A stretch of 64,000 nucleotides of DNA from Bacteroidales bacterium (GTDB lineage Bacteria > Bacteroidota > Bacteroidia > Bacteroidales > UBA932), in NCBI GenBank assembly GCA_017452265.1, contig JAFTMS010000031.1, forward strand, positions 124,001 to 188,000. The letters are read 5' to 3'. The stretch's first letter is position 1; every line of letters starts with the position of its first letter. Under the pieces are notes generated by a model, which was given only the letters and a program-made list of their open reading frames with translations, had not been told where the DNA came from and did not search any database. Both the position numbers and the translations under genes were made by a program. Below, piece after piece: positions 27,136 through 35,360 of the stretch.

Positions 27136-27618
27136 ATGGATTTTTTAGAGGTAATAGAAAAGAGGCACAGCGTAAGGAAATATGCTGACAGACCGGTGGA
27201 AAAGGAACTTCTGGATGCCATCGTAAGAGTGGCTCAGACGGCGCCGTCTTCAAGGAATTCAAAGAGTTCCGCATTCATGATAATAGAGGACAAGGATACG
27301 CTGGAGGCCCTTGCAGCGATGCGTGATTCCGGCTCAGGACTTATTGCCGGAGCGCCTGCGGCTATCGTGGTGCTTGGAGATGAGTCGAAGACGGATCTCT
27401 GGGTGGACAACTGCGCGATTTCAGCGACGTTCATCCAGCTTGCTGTCACGGCGATGGATCTTGTGAGCTGCTGGGTGCACTGCAACACCCGTCCGCGTCG
27501 GAAGGACGAGCCAGACGGAGCAAAGGCAGATGAATATGTCAGCGGACTGCTCGGTCTGAAGGATGGTCTGCATCCGTATTGTGTCGTGGCGATAGGATAC
27601 CCACAGATGGAGGAATAA
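27136..27618 (+). CDS. Nitroreductase-family FMN oxidoreductase
   Basis: 160 residues, somewhat short but complete in pattern: the N-terminal FMN-binding motif (IEKRHSVRKYADRPVEKE), the core TAPSSRNSKSS, the middle IAGAPAAIVVLGDES, and the C-terminal LLGLKDGLHPYCVVAIGYP. These enzymes use FMN and NAD(P)H to reduce nitro compounds, quinones or related substrates in the cytoplasm; the physiological substrate is not readable here. It has no operon partner: a hairpin precedes it and an inverted repeat (27632-27682) follows. Confidence 0.9.
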   Translation: MDFLEVIEKRHSVRKYADRPVEKELLDAIVRVAQTAPSSRNSKSSAFMIIEDKDTLEALAAMRDSGSGLIAGAPAAIVVLGDESKTDLWVDNCAISATFIQLAVTAMDLVSCWVHCNTRPRRKDEPDGAKADEYVSGLLGLKDGLHPYCVVAIGYPQMEE

Positions 27619-27631
27619 GAATTGACTTAAC

Positions 27632-27682
27632 TTTCGCAAGCTTCACCAACTTTCAGATTAAGAATAACTTACACTTGCGAAA
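27632..27682. repeat. Inverted repeat TTTCGCAAG / CTTGCGAAA before pheS
   Basis: Nine-base perfect arms (27632-27640 and 27674-27682) with a 33-base spacer in the gap between the nitroreductase gene and pheS. The same motif forms a tight palindrome at 5926-5941, and a partial copy lies at about 45243. It could be a weak terminator or a protein site. Confidence 0.4.
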
Positions 27683-27714
27683 CTTGAGGAATTGAAACTT
27701 AAAGATATAATCAT

Positions 27715-28740
27715 ATGAAGGAAAGAATTGAGGCCCTAATGGCTGAGATAGCCGGGCTTTCCTGCAAGACAGAGCAGGAGGTCGAAGAGGCGCGCGTGCG
27801 TCTTCTCGGCAAGAAAGGTGAGGTGACCCGGCTCTTCGAAGAGTTCAGGACTGTCGCTCCCGAGCAGAAGAGGGAGTTCGGTCAGAAGCTGAACATACTC
27901 AAGAATACGGCAGCTGCCAAGATAGAGGAACTGAAGGAGGCAGCGGCGGAATCGCCTGCAAATGCTTCTGCATCATTCGATTATACAATGCCGGGAGATT
28001 CTGTCTCCCTCGGTTCGCGTCATCCCGTGTCGATAGCCCGCGAGGAAATCGTAAGCATATTCCGCAAGTTCGGTTATGACGTGGCTGAAGGCCCTGAGGT
28101 GGAGGACGACTGGCATGTGTTCGAGGCTCTGAACTTCCCGCCTGAGCACCCGGCCCGCGAGATGCAGGACACGTTCTTCATCAGCGAGAGCGACAATCCG
28201 GTGCTTCTCCGCACCCACACATCGTCTGTACAGGTGCGCGCCATGGAGAAGATGCCTCTCCCGATCCGTATCGTATGTCCGGGCCGTGTGTTCCGAAACG
28301 AGGCCATTTCTGCCCGTGCACACTGCATCTTCCATCAGGTCGAGGGACTTTATATAGACGAGAACGTGACTTTTGCAGACATGAAGCAGGCCATCCTTCT
28401 CTTCGCACGTGAGATGTTCGGCCCTCAGACACAGATCCGTATGCGTCCGTCATACTTCCCGTTCACTGAGCCGTCTGCCGAAATCGACGTAAGCTGCAAC
28501 ATCTGCGGCGGTAAGGGCTGTAACGTCTGCAAGGGAACCGGCTGGCTCGAAATCATGGGCTGCGGAATGGTGGATCCTAATGTCCTCGAGGCTTCAGGCA
28601 TCGACAGCAGAAAATACAGCGGATTCGCCTTCGGAATGGGCGTTGAACGTATCGCAATGCTCAAATGGCAGGTCCGCGACCTCCGAAACTACTTCGAAAA
28701 CGACCTGCGCTTCCTGAAGGAATTCGAAACATCACTGTAA
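27715..28740 (+). CDS. pheS: Phenylalanine--tRNA ligase alpha subunit
   Basis: 341 residues, the normal length. An N-terminal coiled-coil tRNA-binding arm is followed by the class II catalytic core: motif 1 region SRHPVSIAREEIVSIFRKFG, motif 2 with FRNEAISARAHCIFHQVEG, and motif 3 FGMGVERIAMLKW. CNICGGKGCNVCKGTGW contains a Cys-rich loop that is common in this enzyme outside proteobacteria. It charges tRNA-Phe together with PheT, which is not in this window. No ribosome site is visible. Confidence 0.97.
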   Translation: MKERIEALMAEIAGLSCKTEQEVEEARVRLLGKKGEVTRLFEEFRTVAPEQKREFGQKLNILKNTAAAKIEELKEAAAESPANASASFDYTMPGDSVSLGSRHPVSIAREEIVSIFRKFGYDVAEGPEVEDDWHVFEALNFPPEHPAREMQDTFFISESDNPVLLRTHTSSVQVRAMEKMPLPIRIVCPGRVFRNEAISARAHCIFHQVEGLYIDENVTFADMKQAILLFAREMFGPQTQIRMRPSYFPFTEPSAEIDVSCNICGGKGCNVCKGTGWLEIMGCGMVDPNVLEASGIDSRKYSGFAFGMGVERIAMLKWQVRDLRNYFENDLRFLKEFETSL

Positions 28741-28775
28741 TCCGGTCAGATACTTACGATTACGAGGCACTCCTA

Positions 28776-28818
28776 CGTCATCCTGAGGCGAGAATCGCCA
28801 TTTCGTCATCCTGAGGCG
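28776..28818. repeat. Short direct repeat CGTCATCCTGAGGCG, two copies
   Basis: Two exact 15-base copies with a 28-base period, followed by ATGAGGATCT. The wording resembles the GTCATCCTGAG...GGATCT intergenic repeats seen in many bacterial genomes; that comparison is from memory. Confidence 0.6.
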
Positions 28819-28860
28819 TGAAACACCATGAGGATCTTTACCATACAGCAAGTATAATTT

Positions 28861-28900
28861 CAGCGACACGGAAAAACAAGCCGTTTTTTCCGTGTCGCTG
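28861..28900. terminator. Strong hairpin downstream of pheS
   Basis: A perfect 16-bp stem (CAGCGACACGGAAAAA at 28861-28876 with its complement at 28885-28900) and an 8-base loop. The T-run lies inside the stem rather than after it, so it may act as a terminator or an RNA-stabilising 3' structure for pheS. Confidence 0.55.
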
Positions 28901-29105
28901 CTTGTTTTCGGGCATTCGAAGATATCTAAATGCAACTCATATCAATCTGTGTCTCAAGATTTTACAGATTATCGCCTGCTCCATATGACGCAGGCGATTT
29001 ATTGTAACTACTTGTCACGCAGGGAGTTGCATGTGGTCGGGCTTTACCCTTGAGCCAGCGCAACCTTGCCACAGGGTTGCATGGAGGGACGATTTCCATA
29101 AAACA

Positions 29106-29135
29106 AAAAAGCCGACCTTTAGTAAAAGGGCGACC
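29106..29135 (-). terminator. Probable terminator of tRNA-Gly
   Basis: On the minus strand, CCTTT-TACT-AAAGG forms a small hairpin, extended by imperfect pairing of flanking GCC and GGC, and is followed by six T, a G and more T. It begins 25 bases after the tRNA 3' end. Confidence 0.5.
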
Positions 29136-29159
29136 ATATATAAATAGAGTTTGTAAATG

Positions 29160-29235
29160 TGGAGCGGAAAACGAGACTCGAACTCGCGACCCCAACCTTG
29201 GCAAGGTTGTGCTCTACCAACTGAGCTATTTCCGC
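29160..29235 (-). tRNA. tRNA-Gly (anticodon GCC)
   Basis: On the minus strand the acceptor stem GCGGAAA pairs with TTTCCGC, the D arm contains AGCTCAGTTGGTAGAGC, the anticodon stem CAACC/GGTTG frames the loop TTGCCAA (anticodon GCC), and the T loop is TTCGAGT. The discriminator is U, as expected for glycine, and CCA is encoded (29162-29160). The body is 73 nt plus CCA. Confidence 0.97.
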
Positions 29236-29264
29236 ATTTGACCCGTGCTTTTCGTTTGGGATTG

Positions 29265-29295
29265 CAAAGGTACGAATAAATTTTAAACCTCCAAA
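29265..29295 (-). promoter_or_regulatory. Consensus promoter of tRNA-Gly
   Basis: On the minus strand TTTG (29295-29292), 19 bases, then TACCTTTG (29272-29265), an exact fit to the Bacteroidetes consensus. The 5' end of the tRNA lies 29 bases downstream. Confidence 0.8.
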
Positions 29296-29378
29296 CTTTT
29301 TGTGATTTTTTTACAAAAAAAAAGTTCCTGTTCTCCCGTTTTCCATCATTTCGCAATGCCATACCCGTCCGGAAAAAC

Positions 29379-29450
29379 GCGGCATTTTCCGGAGCACCCC
29401 CGCATTTTTCGCCTCTGCTCCGTGGATTCGCGCTATTTTCCCGGAGCACC
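29379..29450. repeat. Two near-identical 22-base direct repeats downstream of the PUL
   Basis: The stretches at 29379-29399 and 29429-29450 share GCATTTTCCGGAGCACC-like sequence (CGCGGCATTTTCCGGAGCAC against CGCGCTATTTTCCCGGAGCA). They lie in the 265-base gap between the sensor gene and the tRNA, where I see no gene. They could be mRNA 3'-end elements, but no clean terminator is formed. Confidence 0.4.
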
Positions 29451-29500
29451 TGAGCTTTTCACTTTTCAAAGATTGAGTGTTGAAAGCGCCACAAAAGGTG

Positions 29501-32221
29501 TCATGACGGCTGAGAGTCTGCAATATATGAGGTTGGCGGAACGCCGAAGAGTTCCCGAAAGCAACGTGTGAAATAGGCTGGAGAGGAGAATCCGCATGAA
29601 TATGCGACTTCGCTTACCGTCAGTCCGCCGTTCTTCAGAAGCATTGCTGCCTTGCGCAGCCGGAACTTGCGCAGCAGGTCTGTCGGCGACATGCCGAAGC
29701 TCGCCTTTGTCTTTCTGTAGAGCTGCACTCTTGACAGTCCGAGTGACATGCTCATGTTTTCGATATTGAGGTCGCTGTTCTCATAGTTGTTCTCCATATA
29801 GTCCGTCAGATTGTCGCGGAAAATGTCGTCTGCACATGGGATTTCCTTTATGCTGACGTCAAGCATCCCGTCGGCATTGAACTCATGTGCAAACCTTTCC
29901 TTTGCCTGCCTGCGCTCTTCGAGAATTCGGATAAGTTTTATCTTTACGTAGTTGATGCTGAAAGGCTTACGTATATACTCGTCCGCTCCTTCCGCAATTC
30001 CGTGAACCATCTGGCTGTCATCCGTAAGAGCTGTGAGGAGGACGACCGGAATATGGCTTGTCGCAATGTTTGTCTTGATGTCGCGGCATAGCTGGAATCC
30101 GTTGATATGTGGCATCAGGACATCGCTGAGCACAATGGAGACATTGTTTTCGAGAACGGACTGGGTGGCTTCATAACCATTGGATGCTGTCAGCACGTTG
30201 AAGTTCTCGGACAGTTCCTCATACAGATAATTCCTGATGTCGTCATCGTCTTCTGCAACCAGCACGGTGGCATCGTATTTTTTTCCCAGAAGTTCTTTCG
30301 ACGCATTGTCGTCCATCACGACTTCTTCCTCTTCAAGATTTCCGTTTTCAAGGAATACCGTGTCTGCCGGCAGATGCGTCTTTCCTTTAGGAAGTTCAAC
30401 GAAGAATGAGGTGAAGCATCCTGGCTCGCTCTTCACATAAAGTTTGCCAGAGTGCAGTTCCACATATTCCTTGCTCAGGTGCAGACCGATTCCTGCTCCG
30501 TGATTCTGTGCGTTTCCGACAGAGTAGAAGCGGTCGAATATATGCTGCTGCATGTTCAGATCCATTCCGCTTCCCGTGTCGTGGACCTCGATGGTGACGT
30601 TCTGAGCATCCTCCGTTATCGATATGGTTATGACACCGTATTTCTTGGAATGCTTGAATGCGTTGGAAATCAGGTTTATCAGCACCTGTTCCAGCTTGTC
30701 TCTGTCCACCCAGAGGTTGAGCTGTCTTATGTCCGAGACGAAGCTGTATATGATTTTTTCGCTCTGAGCATAGGTCTCGAAATACCTTATTATCTCATTT
30801 GTGAATGAAATTATGTCTGTCTCCTGCACGGCAAGCTGCTTCCTGTTGTTTTCAATCTTCCTGAAATCCAGGATCTGCGTCACAATCTTCAGCAGATGCC
30901 TGGCATTATGTCTCAGTGTTCTCACCTCTTTCTGAAGGGCAGGATCCTTTATGCTCTTCTCAATCTTGTCCAATGGATTGAGTATCAGCGTAAGCGGTGT
31001 GCGTATCTCATGAGAGATGTTGGTAAAGAACTGCAGCTTCTGGTTGGCCATCAGTTCAATCTGGATGTTCTGTGCCAGCAGCTCGTTGGTCTTCTGCTCG
31101 ATTTCATTATTGCGTTCAAGGAGCTGTCTGTTCCGCCTTACGGTCTTGCGCATGGTGATGAAAGAGATGACCGTGATGCTCAGAAGAGCGATGCTGATGA
31201 CGACAAGGACGATCATGGAACGTGAAAGAACCGTGTAGCTGTCCTTGATTGTCTCCAGGTCTTCGCGCTGTGCGTTGATGTGCTTCTGATGGTTGAGGAG
31301 CTGCTCTGACTGCATCTTTATGGTGGAGGCATTCGTGATGTCCACTATCGAGGAACTGAGTGTGTATGTCCTCTGCACTTCTTCTCCCCTGAGCAGCTTG
31401 ATTGCCGTTTCTATGACGAATTCTCCGCCTGGAGGATACATGAACGATGCGTCCAGTCTGCCATCAATCACGGCATCGACTCCGACAATTGCGTCTATCC
31501 CGAGAAACTTGATCCTTTCCGCGTTCTGCGCGGAGTGTGATTCAATGGCTTCGTAAGCGGCAAGGGCCATGTCGTCGTTGTGCCCGAATATCAGGTCTAT
31601 GTCCTCGTATGAACCAAGGTCCTCGACTCTTGCCTTTGCGACATCATGTATCCAGTTTCCCTCTATGCGTCGGAGTCTGTAGCTTCCGTTCACGACGTCC
31701 GAAAAGCCCTGATGCCTCTCCTGTGCAGGAGAGGAGGTCGCGAGGCCTGAGATCTCGAGTATGGATGAACCTTCCGGAAGTATTGAACGGACATATTCTC
31801 CGACAACCCGTCCGATTTCATAGTTGTCGGCGCTGATGTAGGTGGAGTATTTGTCCGATGTTATCTTTCTGTCCCAGATTATGGTCGGTATGCCGCTGTC
31901 AAAAGCCTTTTCGGCAGCTTCTGTGATGCTTTCTGCGGATTCGTTAGGTGAGATTATCAGCAGGTCCACATTCTCTTCCAGGAGGCTGTATATCTGGCGT
32001 ACCTGCTCTTCGGTATCGTTACGGGCTACTTTTGTCACGAGCCTTACATCCGGATACTTTGTGGCTTCCGATTCCATCTGTATCATCATTATCTGCCTCC
32101 ACAGATCGTCCGCACACTGTGAGAATCCGATGGTATACTGCTGCACTTCCTGTTCCTTGTCGGAGCAGGAGATGCAGCAGGCCGCTATGAGAAGTAATGA
32201 TATGATGGTGTTTGTCTTCAT
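29501..32221 (-). CDS. Hybrid two-component system with periplasmic sugar-binding sensor (BT1754 type)
   Basis: 906 residues. A lipobox-like start (CCISC) is followed by a periplasmic-binding-protein domain of the ribose/LacI type (about 29-310; YTIGFSQCADDLWRQ, VDLLIISPNESAES, IIWDRKI, DIDLIFGHNDDMAL). There is one membrane span at about 335-357. Then come a histidine kinase (His in FFTNISHEIRTPLTLI near 403; NLISNAFKHS; DTGSGM), a receiver (VLVAEDDDDI, Asp in LSDVLMP, Lys in IRKPF) and a C-terminal AraC helix-turn-helix. The B. thetaiotaomicron protein with this layout, BT1754, senses fructose. The start codon overlaps the end of the DUF4185 gene (ATGA), so this regulator is the last gene of the operon it probably controls. 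Confidence 0.93.
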   Translation of the reverse strand: MKTNTIISLLLIAACCISCSDKEQEVQQYTIGFSQCADDLWRQIMMIQMESEATKYPDVRLVTKVARNDTEEQVRQIYSLLEENVDLLIISPNESAESITEAAEKAFDSGIPTIIWDRKITSDKYSTYISADNYEIGRVVGEYVRSILPEGSSILEISGLATSSPAQERHQGFSDVVNGSYRLRRIEGNWIHDVAKARVEDLGSYEDIDLIFGHNDDMALAAYEAIESHSAQNAERIKFLGIDAIVGVDAVIDGRLDASFMYPPGGEFVIETAIKLLRGEEVQRTYTLSSSIVDITNASTIKMQSEQLLNHQKHINAQREDLETIKDSYTVLSRSMIVLVVISIALLSITVISFITMRKTVRRNRQLLERNNEIEQKTNELLAQNIQIELMANQKLQFFTNISHEIRTPLTLILNPLDKIEKSIKDPALQKEVRTLRHNARHLLKIVTQILDFRKIENNRKQLAVQETDIISFTNEIIRYFETYAQSEKIIYSFVSDIRQLNLWVDRDKLEQVLINLISNAFKHSKKYGVITISITEDAQNVTIEVHDTGSGMDLNMQQHIFDRFYSVGNAQNHGAGIGLHLSKEYVELHSGKLYVKSEPGCFTSFFVELPKGKTHLPADTVFLENGNLEEEEVVMDDNASKELLGKKYDATVLVAEDDDDIRNYLYEELSENFNVLTASNGYEATQSVLENNVSIVLSDVLMPHINGFQLCRDIKTNIATSHIPVVLLTALTDDSQMVHGIAEGADEYIRKPFSINYVKIKLIRILEERRQAKERFAHEFNADGMLDVSIKEIPCADDIFRDNLTDYMENNYENSDLNIENMSMSLGLSRVQLYRKTKASFGMSPTDLLRKFRLRKAAMLLKNGGLTVSEVAYSCGFSSPAYFTRCFRELFGVPPTSYIADSQPS

Positions 32222-33837
32222 ATGCCTTTCTTCGGCGACATGTGGACGTCATCGATGCTGACCGTCAGTCCGGCATGGCCCCATGCTCCGAAGAACAGCT
32301 CGACGGACGTGTTGTCGCCTGAATTGAACTCCATGCAGATTTCAGTCCATTCATCGGGATTCAGAGGTGTCGCCTTGTCGCAGATGCGTCCATCAGGCAG
32401 CCTTACGCCGAAATATGCCTTTTCATATCCCGTTATGCTGGACTTCGCATATGCCTTCAGCACATAATCCGTATGCTTGTGAACGGTTATTTCCTGAGTG
32501 CATGCATCCTTCCATACGCCGTCCTCCTTGTTTGCAAGCCTGCAGGATACTTTCCCGCCGTGTGCATCGAAAGATGTCGTGGCGTAAGGCGCATTCCAGA
32601 GGGTCTTGTATGCGATGCTTTCCGCAGGCTCGTTCTCGAACCCGCTTTCCCAGACCATGTTGAATCCGTCAGAATCGGCCCTGAGCTTGGCATGGTACAG
32701 GAATATATGCCAGGTGTCGAAATCTACGCTGCTGTCCTTCGTCACAGTCGAAGAAACGAACCAGAGATCGCGTCCGTCGCAGAACCATGGGTGTATGGAC
32801 GGGCCGTACGTTCCCGGAAGGATGATCTTTTCCGCAGACCATTCTCCTTCCGGCTGTGCGGCATCACGATAGACCAGCTTCCGTTGGTTTACTGACAGAT
32901 ACATCATGATATATCTGTTGTAGTAGGTGTTGTACCTCACCGTGAATTCGGATACTTCCCCGTTGGTCACGGGTACTGCCTGAGACTCGTCTCTGATCCA
33001 TTCCGCACCGTTCCAGTATTCATAAGATGCCTTTTCGAGTACATCTGCGGTCCGTACTCGCGCCACATGGACTTTCCCGTGCCTTCCTGACGGCGTTCCC
33101 CACATGTATACCATGTCGTCCTGCACGGTGTAGGCGGTCTGCACGAAGTTGCCGGCTCCGTCCCATTTTACACCGGAACGTACCCAGGTCTGTCCGAAGT
33201 CATCGGAATATACGATTTCGCTGTAGTTGCAGAGCCAGTAGTCGTTGTCTCCGGTCGGCTTCCAGTTGTTGATGCTCATGTAATTGACATACTGGCGTAT
33301 ACCTCCGTCTGCGGGCGCGGAAAATCCTCCTGTCGGGATACAGGTGATTTCGTAATCTGAGCCGTCCTCGTTCTGACCTGTCTTCTGTCTGGAGGTTATT
33401 ATTTCCATTCTCTTGTCCGCAGCTGTGTCCCAGAGCATCGAGTCGTAATAGAGGCCGTCCTCCAGATTTCTGTCGGTGCTTACGGCGATGGCATTCGACA
33501 TCCAGTCTCCGCCTCTGTTGTTGAAGTTGTCTCCGAAGACGGCGAACAGGCTTCCGTTGCCGGCATCCCACATGTTGCCGAAGTCGGTTGAAGACATTCC
33601 GAAGCGTTTCAGGGTGCTGTTCGGATTCGGCAGGTCTTCGCCGGACGGTGACATGCCCACGACACGGGCTACCGTACGTACGTTGACGGCCTCGATAGAG
33701 AGCACTTCCTCACCGCCTTCCACCAGGGCGAATTCATCATCGTGAGATTCTCCGGATGGAGCGGCCGGGTCCGGCCCGGACTGCGAACAGCCTGCCAGAC
33801 CGAATGCCGCAATAAGAATCAAAACTGGCCTTTTCAT
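32218..33837 (-). CDS. DUF4185 (GH183-type) beta-propeller glycoside hydrolase with C-terminal binding module
   Basis: 539 residues; lipobox LAGC. Residues about 45-395 have the DUF4185 five-bladed propeller pattern: GMSSTDFGNMWDAGNGS, FAVFGDNFNNRGGDWMSNAI, STDRNLEDGLYYD, VYSDDFGQTWVRSG, NRYIMMYLS, EGEWSAEKI. DUF4185 was recently shown to include endo-D-arabinanases (GH183). The acidic residues in TDFG and FGD lie where the propeller active site is expected. Residues about 400-539 form a jelly-roll module of CBM4/9 build (WESGFENEPAESI...VSIDDVHMS). The lipobox suggests a surface location. With GH172 and a fructokinase in the operon, cleavage of a D-fructofuranose or D-arabinofuranose polymer is inferred; specificity is unproven. 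Confidence 0.85.
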   Translation of the reverse strand: MKRPVLILIAAFGLAGCSQSGPDPAAPSGESHDDEFALVEGGEEVLSIEAVNVRTVARVVGMSPSGEDLPNPNSTLKRFGMSSTDFGNMWDAGNGSLFAVFGDNFNNRGGDWMSNAIAVSTDRNLEDGLYYDSMLWDTAADKRMEIITSRQKTGQNEDGSDYEITCIPTGGFSAPADGGIRQYVNYMSINNWKPTGDNDYWLCNYSEIVYSDDFGQTWVRSGVKWDGAGNFVQTAYTVQDDMVYMWGTPSGRHGKVHVARVRTADVLEKASYEYWNGAEWIRDESQAVPVTNGEVSEFTVRYNTYYNRYIMMYLSVNQRKLVYRDAAQPEGEWSAEKIILPGTYGPSIHPWFCDGRDLWFVSSTVTKDSSVDFDTWHIFLYHAKLRADSDGFNMVWESGFENEPAESIAYKTLWNAPYATTSFDAHGGKVSCRLANKEDGVWKDACTQEITVHKHTDYVLKAYAKSSITGYEKAYFGVRLPDGRICDKATPLNPDEWTEICMEFNSGDNTSVELFFGAWGHAGLTVSIDDVHMSPKKGI

Positions 33838-33846
33838 GAGCCGATG

Positions 33847-35337
33847 CTACTTTTTGACGGAAGCCACGAAAGTCATGTCGTTTCCGGATACCGAAAGCAC
33901 CTGCGGGGCAAAAAGCGGAGTCTCGGAGTCAGGATCGCTCATCAGGATCTTTTCTCCGCTCCATTCTCCTTCAGGAAGTCCGGCATCACGATATACGAGG
34001 CAGCCTGTGGTGGCAGAACGATATATCATCATATAGGTGTAGCGTTCCGGATTGTATACTACACTCATGCAGTCTGTCGGGCCGTACATGATGCCGGCTG
34101 CAAGAGACTCGTCTCCTGGAGCCCATTCCTCTCCTGCCCAATATTCATATGACGGGAGGTTGCCGAATTCTGAAGCCTTCACTCGTGCAAGATAAGTGAG
34201 CCTTGCGGAATCTCCGGCAGGTGAACCGTACATGTACACATAGTCGCCGGCCTGGAGATAGGCTGCCTTTATGAATCTGCTGTCAGCAGGCCAGCTGAGC
34301 GATGTCTCTTCCCATGTCTTGCCGTCGGCAGAAGCATATACCTTGGAGCCGGTTGATGTCCAGTCCGGTACAAAAGTCTCGGGATCGTCCTCTTCACCCG
34401 GTTCCGACATACCTGCGTATTCGTAGCAATGAATGTATTTTGTGCCGTTTACAGTCGTTCCTGCAGTAGGGATGAGGTCTGATGCAGTGACAGACCCGGT
34501 CTCTACCGATACGATTTCAGGGCCTTTGGCCTTGTCGTATGCGGTTGTGCTGAAGAATGCGTTCTTGATCTCCGAATCAGATGTCACGGCATTATGGAGA
34601 ACACCGGAAACCGTGCCGTCCGTTTCAAGCCAAGCCACGATCTTCTCTGCACTGAGCACCTCGTTGTAGGATGCGTTTGTGATGTCCCGGGATGTCACGG
34701 CAGCTCCTGTCGGCATGAACGAGTCGTTCATGGAGCCTGTTGGAATGACCTTGATGTCGTCCACCTCTACCCAGAGATCATACCAGCACCATCCTCCGAC
34801 GAAAGCATCGACCTTCGTATCGTCTACGTTGGCATAGGTATATGAGTATTCCTTCCATACGTCATTGGCCTCAGCATCGTTTGTGTTGACGTCGTGGCCG
34901 GCGGCTCCGCGGAATCCCATGTAGACGTTGAGTCCTTTCCATGCGCCCTGGTACCACAGTGAAAGCGTATATGACTGGTTCTTTTTGAGACATACCGACT
35001 GTACGGCAAAGTCCCGCCATCCGTCGATGTTGCAGTCTGCATGGAGAGAACGCTCTCCTGTAAGAGGCGTCTCGGCTTCACTGACATATTCAGGTATATA
35101 GGTGAGTGACTTCGATTTCCAGTTTTCATCCGAAATGAAGTTCTCGAATCCTCCGTCCGTAATCATGTTGAATCCTTCGGGGTCGACTGTGATGTCGGCT
35201 TTGGCCACATAGAAGGATGTGATGCTCGTCGGATCAGGATTGACAGCGGGCTTTCCTCCGCCGTTCTGTCCGTTTTCCTTGTCACATGCGGCAAATGCTA
35301 CGAGCGCTGCTGCAATCAGTAATAAATTCTTTTTCAT
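33847..35337 (-). CDS. Surface glycan-binding lipoprotein derived from a DUF4185 enzyme
   Basis: 496 residues; lipobox FAAC, then a Gly/Asn-rich linker. Residues about 55-205 are a jelly-roll binding module (GFNMITDGGFENFISDENWK ... WVEVDDIKVIP). The C-terminal part, about 230-495, matches the second half of the DUF4185 protein beside it: YMYGSPAGDSARLTYLARV, YEYWAGEEW and YRDAGLPEGEWSGEKIL are clear counterparts. The TDFG and FGD acidic motifs are absent, so it is unlikely to be an enzyme. It occupies the SusE/F position directly after SusD, so glycan capture at the cell surface is the likely role. The binding module is N-terminal here but C-terminal in its neighbour. Confidence 0.8.
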   Translation of the reverse strand: MKKNLLLIAAALVAFAACDKENGQNGGGKPAVNPDPTSITSFYVAKADITVDPEGFNMITDGGFENFISDENWKSKSLTYIPEYVSEAETPLTGERSLHADCNIDGWRDFAVQSVCLKKNQSYTLSLWYQGAWKGLNVYMGFRGAAGHDVNTNDAEANDVWKEYSYTYANVDDTKVDAFVGGWCWYDLWVEVDDIKVIPTGSMNDSFMPTGAAVTSRDITNASYNEVLSAEKIVAWLETDGTVSGVLHNAVTSDSEIKNAFFSTTAYDKAKGPEIVSVETGSVTASDLIPTAGTTVNGTKYIHCYEYAGMSEPGEEDDPETFVPDWTSTGSKVYASADGKTWEETSLSWPADSRFIKAAYLQAGDYVYMYGSPAGDSARLTYLARVKASEFGNLPSYEYWAGEEWAPGDESLAAGIMYGPTDCMSVVYNPERYTYMMIYRSATTGCLVYRDAGLPEGEWSGEKILMSDPDSETPLFAPQVLSVSGNDMTFVASVKK

Positions 35338-35360
35338 GATGTTGTGTTATTAAAAGGTTC

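Larger units (their letters stand above)
28741..29159. other. 419-base intergenic region with short repeats and hairpins
   Basis: I find no gene between pheS and the tRNA. The region holds a 15-base direct repeat, CGTCATCCTGAGGCG, at 28776-28790 and 28804-28818. It also holds a strong 16-bp hairpin at 28861-28900, a 9-bp hairpin at 28971-28998, and a hairpin at 29060-29080 whose arms and loop resemble the anticodon arm of the nearby tRNA-Gly. Confidence 0.6.

Noticed and set aside
32218..33837. Sialidase or GH43/GH32 propeller
   Set aside because: No Asp-box series and no GH32/GH43 acid motifs; the STDFG and FGDNF pattern fits DUF4185.
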